The position numbers and the translations under genes are program-made. From contig NZ_JAWDKD010000021.1 in NCBI RefSeq assembly GCF_032714475.1, positions 1-64,000 of the forward strand: a stretch of 64,000 nt of DNA, given 5' to 3'. Position 1 is the stretch's first letter; each line of letters opens with the position of its first letter. This document shows positions 1-9,359 of this stretch, piece after piece. The notes beneath the pieces were generated by a model. It did not search any database, was not told the origin of the DNA, and saw nothing but the letters and a program-made list of their open reading frames with translations. The DNA comes from Methanolapillus africanus (GTDB taxonomy: Archaea > Halobacteriota > Methanosarcinia > Methanosarcinales > Methanosarcinaceae).

Positions 1-160
1 TTTCATTCAATTTCATTCAATTTCATTCAATTTCATTCAATTTCATTCAATTTCATTCAATTTCATTCAATTTCATTCAATTTCATTCAATTTCATTCAA
101 TTTCATTCAATTTCATTCAATTTCATTTAATTTCATTTAATTTCATTTAATTTCATTTAG
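1..160. repeat. 10-bp tandem repeat, about 16 copies
   Basis: Twelve head-to-tail copies of TTTCATTCAA are followed by four of the variant TTTCATTTAA/G. The array starts at the window edge, so its true length is unknown. It lies in the A+T-rich region upstream of pheT, ends about 155 bp before the start codon and has no coding potential. Such arrays usually arise by replication slippage; a regulatory role is not shown by the sequence. Confidence 0.95.
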
Positions 161-317
161 ATTTCAATTTGACCGGATTGTAAAGAGTCATTATGGAATG
201 ATTCATATATGAAAGAAAGGTTTTATACAACAAATTTATAACAGAATTTTACATATACTGATTTTTAATTTAATTTTTCAAATATAATTTTACAATTTAT
301 CGAATTAGGACGATAGT

Positions 318-1949
318 ATGCCTGTTATTACGGTTGATAAAAAAGATTTAGAAACGCTTTCGGGAATGGATTCCCAAATAATTATCGATAACGTTTCCAT
401 GATCGGCGCGGAAGTCGAACGTTTGGAAGACGAATTTGTCGACATTGAATTTTTCCCGAACCGCCCCGACCTTTACAGCGTCGAAGGCGTCTCCCGCGCG
501 ATGAAAGCTTTTTTGGGCAAAAAGCCGGGGCTTTTGAAATATGACGTCGGTACGCCCCAAATAACCATCTCCGTTTCAGATGAGGTTTTAAAAGTTCGTC
601 CGGTTCTCGGCTGCGCCGTTGTCCGCGGCCTTTCTTTTACGTCGTCGTCCATCAAATCGCTCATGGACCTTCAGGAAGATTTGCACTGGGCGCTTGGCCG
701 CAACCGGAAAAAAGTATCCATCGGCGTTCACGACATGTCTCAAATCGTTCCGCCATTTACATATTCTGTGGAGTCGCCGGCCTATTCGTTCGTGCCGCTG
801 GACCACACCGAAAAAATGTCCATGGCCGACATTTTAAAATCACATGCGAAAGGCGTCAAATTTGCGCACCTTGTGTGCGATATGGACAAATATCCGATCA
901 TCAAAGATTCAAACGGCAACGTTTTGTCGTTCCCGCCGATTATTAACGGAACGCTCACCTCCGTCACCGAAAAGACAAAAGACCTTTTCATCGACGTCAC
1001 CGGAACCGGCAAAGAGGTTTACACCGCGCTCAACATCGTCGCAGCCGCCCTTGCCGAACGCGGCGGAAAAATTGAAGCCATTACGGTTGTGTCTCCAAAC
1101 GGCGAGAAGAAAAATTATCCGGACATGGAACCGAAACCCTACATCATCACGCTTGAAGAAATCGAATCCCACCTCGGCTTTAAAATGAAACCGGAAGAAG
1201 TGATTCAATGTCTTGAAAAGATGGGGCACAACGCAACGGTTTTGTCCAAAAGTCCGGCGTCCTTTGAAATTATGGTGGCGGCCTACCGCGCCGACATTAT
1301 GCACAAATACGATATTATCGAAGACGTGGCGATCGGATACGGTTATGCCAACATTCCGTCGGAACTTCCTCAAAACTACACGATGGGAAAAGCGCACTCG
1401 ACTTCGTTGATTCGCCAATCGTCCTCCGATATTATGGTCGGTCTTCAATTTAATCAGGTGATGCCGTTTACGCTGACAAGTCCGCAAGTTCATTTTGAAA
1501 ACATGCGCCGGCCGGTGACAAACGATGTGACTTATGTGCTCCACCCGATCAGCGAAGATCAAACAATGGTTCGGACAACGCTGCTTCCCGGTTTGTTGGA
1601 AATCTTATCCATGAACCAGCACCGTGAACTTCCTCAAAGCATCTTTGAAGTCGGCGAAGCGGTTGTCGGCGGAAAAAACAAACAAAAAATTGCAGCGGCA
1701 TCCATTCACCACGCCGCCAATTTCACCGAAATTTCGGAAATCGTTGATGCATATCTCCGCGAAATGAGAGTAAATTACGAATTAAAAGAGTCGGAAGATC
1801 CCGCCTTCTTAAAAGGCCGTGTGGCGGACGTTTATGTCGGCGGCAAAAAGATCGGCGTTTTCGGAGAATTGCATCCGGGCGTTATTACTTCTTTTGAACT
1901 CGGCTATGCCGTCATCGGATTTGAAGCAGATTTGACCGATCTCTTCTAA
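318..1949 (+). CDS. pheT: Phenylalanine--tRNA ligase beta subunit (archaeal type)
   Basis: This is the beta chain of the cytoplasmic alpha2-beta2 enzyme that charges tRNA-Phe; it holds the B3/B4 editing region and the B5 domain. The 543-aa length fits the shorter archaeal/eukaryotic form, which lacks the long N-terminal tRNA-binding part and the C-terminal anticodon domain of bacterial PheT. The N-terminus contains the family segment EFFPNRPDLYSVEG (about residues 44-57), and the C-terminus ends in a catalytic-like fold with GELHPGV. The ATG at 318 follows a weak AGGACG. No pheS is in the window. The next gene is convergent. Confidence 0.95.
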   Translation: MPVITVDKKDLETLSGMDSQIIIDNVSMIGAEVERLEDEFVDIEFFPNRPDLYSVEGVSRAMKAFLGKKPGLLKYDVGTPQITISVSDEVLKVRPVLGCAVVRGLSFTSSSIKSLMDLQEDLHWALGRNRKKVSIGVHDMSQIVPPFTYSVESPAYSFVPLDHTEKMSMADILKSHAKGVKFAHLVCDMDKYPIIKDSNGNVLSFPPIINGTLTSVTEKTKDLFIDVTGTGKEVYTALNIVAAALAERGGKIEAITVVSPNGEKKNYPDMEPKPYIITLEEIESHLGFKMKPEEVIQCLEKMGHNATVLSKSPASFEIMVAAYRADIMHKYDIIEDVAIGYGYANIPSELPQNYTMGKAHSTSLIRQSSSDIMVGLQFNQVMPFTLTSPQVHFENMRRPVTNDVTYVLHPISEDQTMVRTTLLPGLLEILSMNQHRELPQSIFEVGEAVVGGKNKQKIAAASIHHAANFTEISEIVDAYLREMRVNYELKESEDPAFLKGRVADVYVGGKKIGVFGELHPGVITSFELGYAVIGFEADLTDLF

Positions 1950-2058
1950 ATCCATTTTCTTTTTTTCTATTATTTTTTGATTTATTCTTGCTTTTCTTTT
2001 TTTCGTGATTTCATCTAAAGCGACCGCTCTTTTTTCAAAAAAGTCATCCAAAATGATT

Positions 2059-2072
2059 GCCATAACGCGCGC
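2059..2072 (-). repeat. GC-rich intergenic motif copy (module A)
   Basis: Exact copy of GCCATAACGCGCGC on the plus strand, which reads GCGCGCGTTATGGC on the minus strand, the same direction as the cyclophilin gene that ends about 77 bp away. It lies between the convergent ends of pheT and the cyclophilin gene. No hairpin or 44-bp module is attached at this site, so it is a solitary copy of the motif. Confidence 0.8.
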
Positions 2073-2148
2073 AGCTGCCCGCCAAAAAATGAAAAGAGAC
2101 GAAGAATAGAGAAAGTAAAAAAGAAAATAAATGATTTAAGAATTAATC

Positions 2149-2622
2149 TTAAATCACGGTCGCTTTGATAATTTTAACGTCTTGAACCGGCTTGTCGCCT
2201 CTGGCGGTTTTGACATTGCCGATTTTGTCAACGACGTCCATGCCTTCAATGATTTCGCCAAAGACCGGGTGCTTGGAAGATGCCGGCGGTTTGTCCCAGT
2301 CGAGGTAGGTGTTGTCGACAAGGTTGAGGAAGAATTGGCTGCCGCCCGAGTTCGGTCCGGCGTTGGCCATGGAGATGGTTCCGCGTTTGTTGGAGGAGCC
2401 TTTCACGAATTCGTCCGGGATGGAGTAGCCGGGGCCGCCCATTCCGGTTCCAGTCGGGTCGCCGCCCTGAACCATGAAGTTCGGAATTACGCGGTGGAAA
2501 ATAACGCCGTCGTAAAAACCTTGGCTGACCAATTTTTTGAAGTTGCCGGCTGTGATCGGCATGTTGTCGTACAATTTGATTTTGATGTTACCGAGTGTTG
2601 TTTCTAAAAGAACGGTTGTCAT
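2149..2622 (-). CDS. Cyclophilin-type peptidyl-prolyl cis-trans isomerase
   Basis: Single-domain cyclophilin of 157 aa, a cytoplasmic enzyme that isomerises Xaa-Pro bonds during folding. Family landmarks visible are FHRVIPNFMVQGGDPTGTG (residues 42-60, containing the catalytic Arg44 and the binding residues Phe49 and Gln52), GGPGYSIPDEF, and MANAGPNSGGSQFF (85-98). There is no signal peptide. The start is supported by an AGGAG eight bases upstream of the ATG. It is convergent with pheT and followed by a solitary GC motif. A second, unrelated isomerase of FKBP type lies upstream past a tRNA gene. Confidence 0.95.
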   Translation of the reverse strand: MTTVLLETTLGNIKIKLYDNMPITAGNFKKLVSQGFYDGVIFHRVIPNFMVQGGDPTGTGMGGPGYSIPDEFVKGSSNKRGTISMANAGPNSGGSQFFLNLVDNTYLDWDKPPASSKHPVFGEIIEGMDVVDKIGNVKTARGDKPVQDVKIIKATVI

Positions 2623-2753
2623 AATAGGTTCTCCTGTTCACTTAAATTTAATTATTGTATTTCGTTATATCCATAATAAATTCAGAATCATAGTTCTCAT
2701 CATATTTTTAATCACATATCGTCAAAAATGGGAAGAGAATTATTTAAAAAAAG

Positions 2754-2838
2754 CGCGGAGAGGGAGATTTGAACTCCCGGGGTGCTGTGCACCACCGGTT
2801 TTCAAGACCGGCGCCGTGGGCCGCTTGGCTATCTCCGC
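2754..2838 (-). tRNA. tRNA-Ser (anticodon TGA)
   Basis: Minus-strand cloverleaf with acceptor GCGGAGA paired to TCTCCGC, discriminator G, anticodon loop CTTGAAA (anticodon TGA, Ser), a long class II variable arm and a T arm with GTTCAAATC. CCA is not encoded. The 85-nt length fits a class II tRNA. Confidence 0.95.
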
Positions 2839-2948
2839 ATATTGAAATAAATTCGTCGTCAAACAAGCCATTAATAAGTTATTGATATATAATTATTTTG
2901 CAAAACGGAAAGCGCCGTGTTGAAAAAAAGAAAAAGACGAGAGTAAAA

Positions 2949-3656
2949 TTACTCTCCGATTGCTTTTTCCATGATGGCGTCGACTTCGTTTTGTTCTTTG
3001 GTGACGCGCTCGACGAATTGGATTTCGGTCAAGTCTGTGTTGTCCAAGATTTCTTTTGCGAATTTTCCTTTGGCGATGAGCCATCTTTGGTTGAAGGTAA
3101 TGCCTCTCGGGATATAGATCTTGGCAACCGATGCGTCAAATTCGAGTTCGATTTCTTTTAAACCGGTGTAAAGCGCTAAGAGACCGCGGATTTTTTCTTC
3201 GTTGGTGCTCAAAATGGCTTCAATTTTGTAATCGTAAACGACGTTTTTGCCGGCGAGCGGGCTGTTAAAGTCGATGGTGGCGCGGCGGCCGACGACTTTT
3301 GTCACGACGCCCTGGCGGCCGTCTTGTTCGATAATCATGCCGACATTTGCGCGTCCGTCTTTGAATTTGGATGTGGAAACGGAGGTGATTAAATCTTCTT
3401 GGGGAAGACCGAATGCGTTTTCCGGACCGATGACGACGCTGCCTTCGCAGCCGACTTCTTTGCCTTCGAATTCCGCGTCAAGACCGGCGATGGTGTGACC
3501 GCAGCCGACGACAACGACGTCGCCGCCGTAAACGCCTTGCGGGCTGTAGACGCCTTCGGTTTTGGCGACTTCTTCGTCGGTGGTGTCAAAAATGCGTCCT
3601 TCTTCAAACTTTCCGGTGTAGCTGACCCGGATAAAATCTCCTTTCTGTAATGCCAT
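2949..3656 (-). CDS. FKBP-type peptidyl-prolyl isomerase, archaeal SlyD-like long form
   Basis: Prolyl isomerase/chaperone of 235 aa. The FKBP core begins at GDFIRVSYTGKFEEGRIFDT, an inserted flap follows (GPENAFGLP region), and the core closes with IDFNSPLAGKNVVYDYKIE. A C-terminal domain of about 90 aa after that matches the long archaeal FKBPs. An open frame extends 18 codons upstream, but the ATG at 3656 is preferred because GGTGA lies five bases before it and the protein then starts MALQKGD. No signal peptide, so cytoplasmic. The 259 bp upstream, to argG, hold nothing recognisable. Confidence 0.93.
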   Translation of the reverse strand: MALQKGDFIRVSYTGKFEEGRIFDTTDEEVAKTEGVYSPQGVYGGDVVVVGCGHTIAGLDAEFEGKEVGCEGSVVIGPENAFGLPQEDLITSVSTSKFKDGRANVGMIIEQDGRQGVVTKVVGRRATIDFNSPLAGKNVVYDYKIEAILSTNEEKIRGLLALYTGLKEIELEFDASVAKIYIPRGITFNQRWLIAKGKFAKEILDNTDLTEIQFVERVTKEQNEVDAIMEKAIGE

Positions 3657-3915
3657 GGTATTCACCTGTAATGTAAAATATAAACATAAGAATAAAAATC
3701 GTAGAGCCAAAAATTTCGGAAAAAAGAATTGCCGAAATATAACGATTATACGAATGGATGACCATTAAACAAGATATTCCTTTAATAATCTTTTCCTATA
3801 AATAAAGGAACAAAATTCCGTATCAAGTCCGTTAAAAAAGTTGTTTGAATGTTGAAATCGCCTTGAATTTGCGACGCCAACATTCTGAAATTTTAAGAGT
3901 GTTATGTTGAAAAAG

Positions 3916-5106
3916 TTATTTGTTCTGCTTTTTCAAGCTTTGGTACATCCGGGCTTGGAATCCGTGGTATTTGCAGTAACCTTCGGCATCTTTTTGGTTG
4001 ATGGTTTGGCTGTTGAAAGAAACCATGTCTTCGGAGTAAAGCGCAAACGCAGATTCGCGGGCGACAACGGAGGCGTTTCCTTTGTACAATTTCACTTTGA
4101 CAGTTCCGGTGACGCGTTCTTGTGTTTTGTCGATGAAGGCGTTTAAGTCTTCGTAAAGCGGTTCCTTCACAAGTCCTTGGTAGGCGAGTTCGGACCACTG
4201 GGCGTCGACCATGGCTTTGAATTTGAGTTCGGCGCGGCTGAGGACCAATTGTTCCAAGTCTTTGTGGGCTTTGAGAAGAACGGTTGCGGCCGGGTGTTCA
4301 TAGTTTTCACGGGCTTTGAGTCCGAGAACGCGGTCTTCCACGAGATCGGAGCGGCCAACGCCGTTTTTGCCGGCGGTTTTGTTGAGTTCGCGGATTAAAT
4401 CGACGCCTTTCATTTTCTTGCCTTCGAGCGAAACCGGAACACCGTTTTCGAATCCGATTTCAATGGTTGTCGGGGCGTCGGGCGCTTTTTCGGGAGAGAC
4501 GGTCCATTCGTAGATTTCTTCCGGCGGCACGAAGTTCGGGTCTTCGAGGCGGCCGCCTTCGATGCTGCGGCTCCAGAGGTTTTCGTCAACGCTCCACGGT
4601 TTGTCTTTGGTCGCGGCGACCGGAATGCCGTGTTCTTTGGCGTATTCGATTTCCCATTCGCGGGTCAGGTTGAGTTCGCGCATCGGCGCGATGACGTCAA
4701 GACCTGTGGCGCGGAAAATGGTTTCAAAACGGAGTTGGTCATTTCCTTTGCCGGTGCAGCCGTGGGCGAATGCGGCAACGTTTTCTTTTTCGGCGATTTC
4801 CGCGACTTTGATGGCGATGAGCGGGCGGGCGATGGAGGTTCCCATGACGTAACCTTCGTAATCGCCGTTGGCTTTGATGAGCGGGAAGATGTAATCGGAA
4901 ACGAATTCGTCTTTCGCGTCAATGGTGTAGTGTTTGTCGCTGATTTTTTTCGCTTTTTCTTCCGCGTTTTTGACTTCGCTTTCCGGCTGGCCGACGTCGA
5001 CGGAAACGGTGACGACGCTGTCGTAGCCGTATTTTTCTTTCAGAAGCGGAATGCAAACGGACGTGTCAAGACCGCCCGAGTACGAGAGGATTGCTTTTTT
5101 TGCCAT
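3916..5106 (-). CDS. argG: Argininosuccinate synthase
   Basis: Condenses citrulline and aspartate with ATP cleavage, the penultimate step of arginine synthesis. Full length at 396 aa. The N-terminal pyrophosphatase loop is SYSGGLDTS (residues 8-16); MGTSIARPLIA and AHGCTGKGNDQLRFE form the aspartate/citrulline and ATP sites. The start is supported by AGGTGA four bases before ATG. No argH is in the window, but carB, which supplies carbamoyl phosphate for citrulline, lies next upstream on the same strand, separated by an approximately 800-bp repeat-filled gap. Confidence 0.97.
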   Translation of the reverse strand: MAKKAILSYSGGLDTSVCIPLLKEKYGYDSVVTVSVDVGQPESEVKNAEEKAKKISDKHYTIDAKDEFVSDYIFPLIKANGDYEGYVMGTSIARPLIAIKVAEIAEKENVAAFAHGCTGKGNDQLRFETIFRATGLDVIAPMRELNLTREWEIEYAKEHGIPVAATKDKPWSVDENLWSRSIEGGRLEDPNFVPPEEIYEWTVSPEKAPDAPTTIEIGFENGVPVSLEGKKMKGVDLIRELNKTAGKNGVGRSDLVEDRVLGLKARENYEHPAATVLLKAHKDLEQLVLSRAELKFKAMVDAQWSELAYQGLVKEPLYEDLNAFIDKTQERVTGTVKVKLYKGNASVVARESAFALYSEDMVSFNSQTINQKDAEGYCKYHGFQARMYQSLKKQNK

Positions 5107-5224
5107 GTTCTCACCTGGATTTCAATAATATTGAAAATTTGGTGGATATTTCAACGATTCATTATATTAATCTTTGTCCGACTCAGGAGGGTTTTGAAAG
5201 AGAAGGGGTGGGTTTTTTGAGGGC

Positions 5225-5850
5225 GGCGGTGGCGCGCGCGTTATGGCGGCACTTTTTCGTCGACTTTTCAAAAACGGTGGCTGTTTTTTGGAAGCGTCAA
5301 GCAATAACCTCGCAAAATCAGACGCGATTCGCGTCTGTATTTTGCAGATACCGTTTTCAGATGCAATTGACAGAGACAGAAGATGCAAATCGGATTCGGA
5401 AATATCTGTATTTTTGGAAACAGTAGATGCAGATCGGACCAAGAAACAAGTGTATTGTTGAAAACAGCAGATGCAAACTGAAATCTAAAAACAGTCAACT
5501 GCAGGTGCAAATTGGAATTTAAAATAATAGTGAACTGTAGGTGCAATTTGTTACTGTAAATCAACGCATCTTACTGGCGGAAATCCGCAAAATACAGACG
5601 CAAAGCGTCTGATTTTGCGGGATGGTTTGTTTGAACATTCAGAATAAACAAAACCAAACGTTTAGCGACCGAAGGGAGCCGTTCGCGCAGCGAACTTTTG
5701 GAAACAGACTCACACCGCCACTGAAAAATTCCTAGCGAAGCGACGGAATTTTTGCGTCAGAATTTGCGGGATGGTTTGCTTGAATTAAAACAAAAAACAA
5801 CAGCCGGCATAAAAGAAATCGTCAAAAATGATCGCCATAACGCGCGCGCA
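5225..5850. repeat. Intergenic mosaic element, two-sided copy between argG and carB
   Basis: Both ends carry the GC motif in inverted orientation: GCGCGCGTTATGGC at 5234-5247 and GCCATAACGCGCGC at 5834-5847. Inside the left end is the lead CAAGCAATAACC and a hairpin with CAGACGC/GCGTCTG arms (5298-5353). Degenerate GATGCAAA...TGTATT repeats follow (5355-5545). An inverted second hairpin is at 5584-5633 and ends in the mirror lead GGATGGTTTG. Next come the GTTCGC/GCGAAC hairpin (about 5690-5705) and an AAAAATTCC/GGAATTTTT hairpin (5722-5753). No coding frame is credible. This fills the whole argG-carB gap. Confidence 0.75.
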
Positions 5851-5903
5851 GCTGCTCACCCAAGAAGAAAAGACAAAAAATAAGAAAAGAAAAAACAAGG
5901 AGT

Positions 5904-8900
5904 TTATTCCTTGTTATAGTCTTGAATCGACTTAATTGTCATTTCTTTTTCTTTCGCGGCTGTGATGGCCTTGGCCGAAATCTTGGCGCTTTGGAGCGTC
6001 GTGATATATGGAATGCCGTAATCGACCGCTGTGCGGCGGATTCTGGAACCGTCCCGCTTGGATTTTGTCTTTTGGGTCGGCGTGTTGATCACAAGGGCAA
6101 CTTCATTTTTCCGGATCCGGTCAATGACGTTGGGGTTGCCTTCGTGGACTTTCAAGACGATGTCCATGGAAACGCCGTTCTTTTCCATGAAAGCGGCGGT
6201 TCCGCGGGTTCCGATCATTTTAAGACCGGCTGCGCTCATTTCTTTGGCGACGAGCAACATGTCGTCCTTGTCTTTGTCGCGGACGGACACGAAAACGTTT
6301 CCTTCGAGCGGCAAGGCGTTGTCGGCGGCCATTTCAGCTTTGTAGAACGCCAAATCGAAACTGTAATCGATGCCCATCACTTCGCCGGTACTTTTCATTT
6401 CCGGGCTGAGGAGCGGGTCGGCGCCGGTTAATTTGTCAAACGGCAAAATAACTTCTTTGACGGCGACGTGTTTGATTTGCGGTTCTTTGTCAGCGATGTA
6501 ACCTTGTTCTTTTAAGGATTTGCCGATCATCACTTTGGCGGCGATCTTGGCCAACGGAATTCCGACGGCTTTGGAGACGAACGGAACAGTCCGGCTGGAT
6601 CTCGGATTTGCCTCAAGGACGTAAACTTTGCCGTTTTGTTCGGCCATCTGGATGTTGATCATGCCTTTGACTTTGAGCGCCAGAGCGATCTTTTTGGTGT
6701 AATCGCGGACGGTGTCCATAATTTCCGGAGACAAAGTTTGCGCCGGAATGACACAGGCGGAGTCGCCGGAGTGAATACCGGCTTCTTCGACGTGTTCCAT
6801 AATCGCGCCGATGAAAACGTTTTCGGCGTCGCAGACGGCGTCCACGTCGATTTCACGGGCGCCTTCGAGGAAGTCGTCAATCAGAATCGGGTGGTCTTTG
6901 GAGACACGGACAGCTTCTTTGATATATTTCTCAAGCTCGTCGCGGTCGGAAACAATTTCCATTGCGCGGCCGCCGAGAACATAAGACGGACGAACAAGAA
7001 CCGGGTAGCCGATTTTATCGGCCACGTCGTACGCTTGCTTTTCGGAAGTAGCGTAACCGGCTTCCGGCTGCAAAACGCCGAGTTTTGACATCATGACGTT
7101 GAACTTTTCGCGGTCTTCGGCAATGTCCATGTCAGCCGGCGTTGTCCCCAAGACTTTGGTCGACATATTCCGGCGCTTTAATTCTTCTTCCAAGGGAATC
7201 GCTAAGTTGACAGACGTTTGTCCGCCGAACTGAACCAAAACCCCGTACGGGTTTTCCTTTTCAATGACGTTCATGACGTCTTCGAGCGTGAGCGGTTCAA
7301 AGAATAATTTGTCGGACGTGTCGTAGTCGGTGGAAACGGTTTCCGGGTTGTTGTTGATAATATGAGTTTCAATGCCTTCTTCCCGAAGCGCTTTGACGGC
7401 ATGGACGGTACAGTAGTCGAATTCAATGCCTTGACCGATGCGGATCGGACCGGAACCCAAAATCAAAACCTTTTTCTTTTCAGCGGTTGCCACTGACAGG
7501 TTCTTCATGTCGTATTCTGTGTAATAATAGGGCGTGAACGCGTCCAGTTCTTTGGCGCAGGAGTCGACCATGCGGTAAGCGGAAATAATATTTTCATTGA
7601 GACGCATGTCTGTAATTTCAACGCGCGATTTCTTAGACAGCTCGGCGATTCTTTCGTCTGTGAATCCTTTCTTTTTGGCGTCCATGAGCAAGTCTTTTGT
7701 GAGCGGCTCTTTCACCAAACGGTCTTCCATGACAACGAAGTTTTTAATTTTCTCGATAAAGAACGGATTGATTTTGGTCAAACCGGAAATGGCTTCAACG
7801 GTGTAGCCTCTTCGGATGGCGTGAATGATGGCAAAGATGCGTTCATCGGTCGCGACTTTAAGCAAACTGATGATTTCTTCATCCGTCCAGCAGTAGTCGT
7901 CAACGCTTTTCCCGAGGTCAAGGCCGCGGATGGCTTTTTGAACCGCTTGTTCAACGGTTGCGCCGATCGCCATCACTTCGCCGGTGCTTTTCATGGATGT
8001 TGTGAGCGTGCGGTCGGCGGTTGTGAATTTGTCAAACGGCCAGCGGGCCATTTTCGCCACAATATATTGAACATTGGGTTCATAATTGTCGGATCCGACT
8101 TTGACGCCTTTGATGATTTCATCCAGGGTTTTGCCGATCGCAATTTTTGCGGTCACGCGGGCAATCGGGAATCCGGTGGCTTTGGAAGCGAGAGCGGATG
8201 AACGGGAAACACGCGGATTGACTTCAATAATCCGGTAATCGCTGGTTTCAGGGTTGTAAGCGAACTGGACATTACAGCCGCCTTCAATGTTTAAGGCGCG
8301 GAGGATTTTAATGGCTGCTGCGCGGAGCATTTTTTTGTCGTCTTCCGGCATGGTTAAAATCGGTGCGACGACCATGGACTCGCCGGTGTGAATGCCCATC
8401 GGGTCAATGTTTTCCATCGTACAGATGACAATACAGGTGTCGTTTTTGTCGCGCATGACTTCGTATTCGATTTCTTCCCAGCCGAGAACGCTTTCTTCGA
8501 TGAGAAGCTGGTGAATGCGGCTCTTTTTCAAACCGCGTTCGGCGATTTCAAAGAGTTCTTCTCGAGTGTGCGCAATGCCGCCGCCGGCGCCGCCGAGCGT
8601 GTAAGCCGGACGGATAATGAGCGGAAGCCCGAATTCTTTAATGGTTTCTTCGACTTCTTCCAGGGATGAAACAGCTTTACTTCTCGGGACGCGCTCGCCG
8701 ATGCTGATCATGAGTTCTTTGAAAAGCTCGCGGTCTTCGGAAATTTGAATGGATTTGACTTGTGTTCCGAGGAGTTTGACATTATATTTCTCAAGGATTC
8801 CTTTTTCGGCCAGTTCGGTGGTCATGTTCAGACCGGTTTGTCCGCCGATGCCGGCAATAATACTGTCAGGTCTTTCTTTTTCAATGATTTTTTCAATAAT

Positions 8901-9116
8901 TTCGGCTTTGATGGGCTCGATATAAATCGCATCCGCCGTTTCAGGATCCGTCATGATGGTGGCCGGGTTGGAGTTCACCAGGACAACTTCAAATCCTTCT
9001 TCTTTGAGAGCGCGGCAGGCCTGAGTTCCCGAGAAGTCAAATTCCGCCGCCTGGCCGATGGTAATGGGGCCGGATCCGATCAGTAAAATTTTGTGGACAT
9101 CTTGTCTTTTTGGCAT
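5904..9116 (-). CDS. carB: Carbamoyl-phosphate synthase large subunit
   Basis: Makes carbamoyl phosphate from bicarbonate, ammonia (from CarA) and two ATP, feeding arginine and pyrimidine synthesis. At 1070 aa it is full length, with two homologous ATP-grasp halves: the first starts at KILLIGSGPITIGQAAEFD, the second at KVLILGSGPIRIGQGIEFD (about residue 556). The oligomerisation domain lies between them and a C-terminal MGS-like allosteric domain starts at about residue 930. GAGGAT lies shortly before the ATG. carA is not adjacent, which is unusual since carAB is commonly an operon; the upstream side is a long gene-free gap. A GC motif lies 57 bp past the stop. Confidence 0.97.
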   Translation of the reverse strand: MPKRQDVHKILLIGSGPITIGQAAEFDFSGTQACRALKEEGFEVVLVNSNPATIMTDPETADAIYIEPIKAEIIEKIIEKERPDSIIAGIGGQTGLNMTTELAEKGILEKYNVKLLGTQVKSIQISEDRELFKELMISIGERVPRSKAVSSLEEVEETIKEFGLPLIIRPAYTLGGAGGGIAHTREELFEIAERGLKKSRIHQLLIEESVLGWEEIEYEVMRDKNDTCIVICTMENIDPMGIHTGESMVVAPILTMPEDDKKMLRAAAIKILRALNIEGGCNVQFAYNPETSDYRIIEVNPRVSRSSALASKATGFPIARVTAKIAIGKTLDEIIKGVKVGSDNYEPNVQYIVAKMARWPFDKFTTADRTLTTSMKSTGEVMAIGATVEQAVQKAIRGLDLGKSVDDYCWTDEEIISLLKVATDERIFAIIHAIRRGYTVEAISGLTKINPFFIEKIKNFVVMEDRLVKEPLTKDLLMDAKKKGFTDERIAELSKKSRVEITDMRLNENIISAYRMVDSCAKELDAFTPYYYTEYDMKNLSVATAEKKKVLILGSGPIRIGQGIEFDYCTVHAVKALREEGIETHIINNNPETVSTDYDTSDKLFFEPLTLEDVMNVIEKENPYGVLVQFGGQTSVNLAIPLEEELKRRNMSTKVLGTTPADMDIAEDREKFNVMMSKLGVLQPEAGYATSEKQAYDVADKIGYPVLVRPSYVLGGRAMEIVSDRDELEKYIKEAVRVSKDHPILIDDFLEGAREIDVDAVCDAENVFIGAIMEHVEEAGIHSGDSACVIPAQTLSPEIMDTVRDYTKKIALALKVKGMINIQMAEQNGKVYVLEANPRSSRTVPFVSKAVGIPLAKIAAKVMIGKSLKEQGYIADKEPQIKHVAVKEVILPFDKLTGADPLLSPEMKSTGEVMGIDYSFDLAFYKAEMAADNALPLEGNVFVSVRDKDKDDMLLVAKEMSAAGLKMIGTRGTAAFMEKNGVSMDIVLKVHEGNPNVIDRIRKNEVALVINTPTQKTKSKRDGSRIRRTAVDYGIPYITTLQSAKISAKAITAAKEKEMTIKSIQDYNKE

Positions 9117-9283
9117 ATTTAATCCTCAATTGTTTTTGAAAATAAAGAAAAAGAAAAGAGAGAAGATAAGAGGGAAAATAAAGAGAGAAAAAATGAAAAA
9201 AACGAATATAAAAAAGAAGAGAAGTCAAAATCAGATAAAGTGCGTTTAAATGAAATACAGTCCGATAATGGGCGTGTCATTTC

Positions 9284-9353
9284 ATCGGCATGCGCAGGTT
9301 TGACGCATGAGGGCGGTTTTTTGGGATAGCGGTGGTTCATGCCATTCGCCGAT
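9284..9353. other. Candidate structured element upstream of carB
   Basis: A short GC-richer patch in A+T-rich flanks, with nested complementary arms: ATCGGC (9284-9289) with GCCGAT (9348-9353), GGCATG with CATGCC (about 9337-9342), and CATGCG with CGCATG. These are alternative pairings. It lies about 170-240 bp upstream of carB on its coding strand, so it could be part of a 5' leader, or a small RNA. I recognise no known family. Confidence 0.25.
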
Positions 9354-9359
9354 TTTCCA

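Noticed and set aside
909..1562. 217-codon minus-strand open frame inside pheT
   Set aside because: Shadow of the pheT reading frame; composition (many His, Arg, Phe) is typical of antisense frames in this genome.
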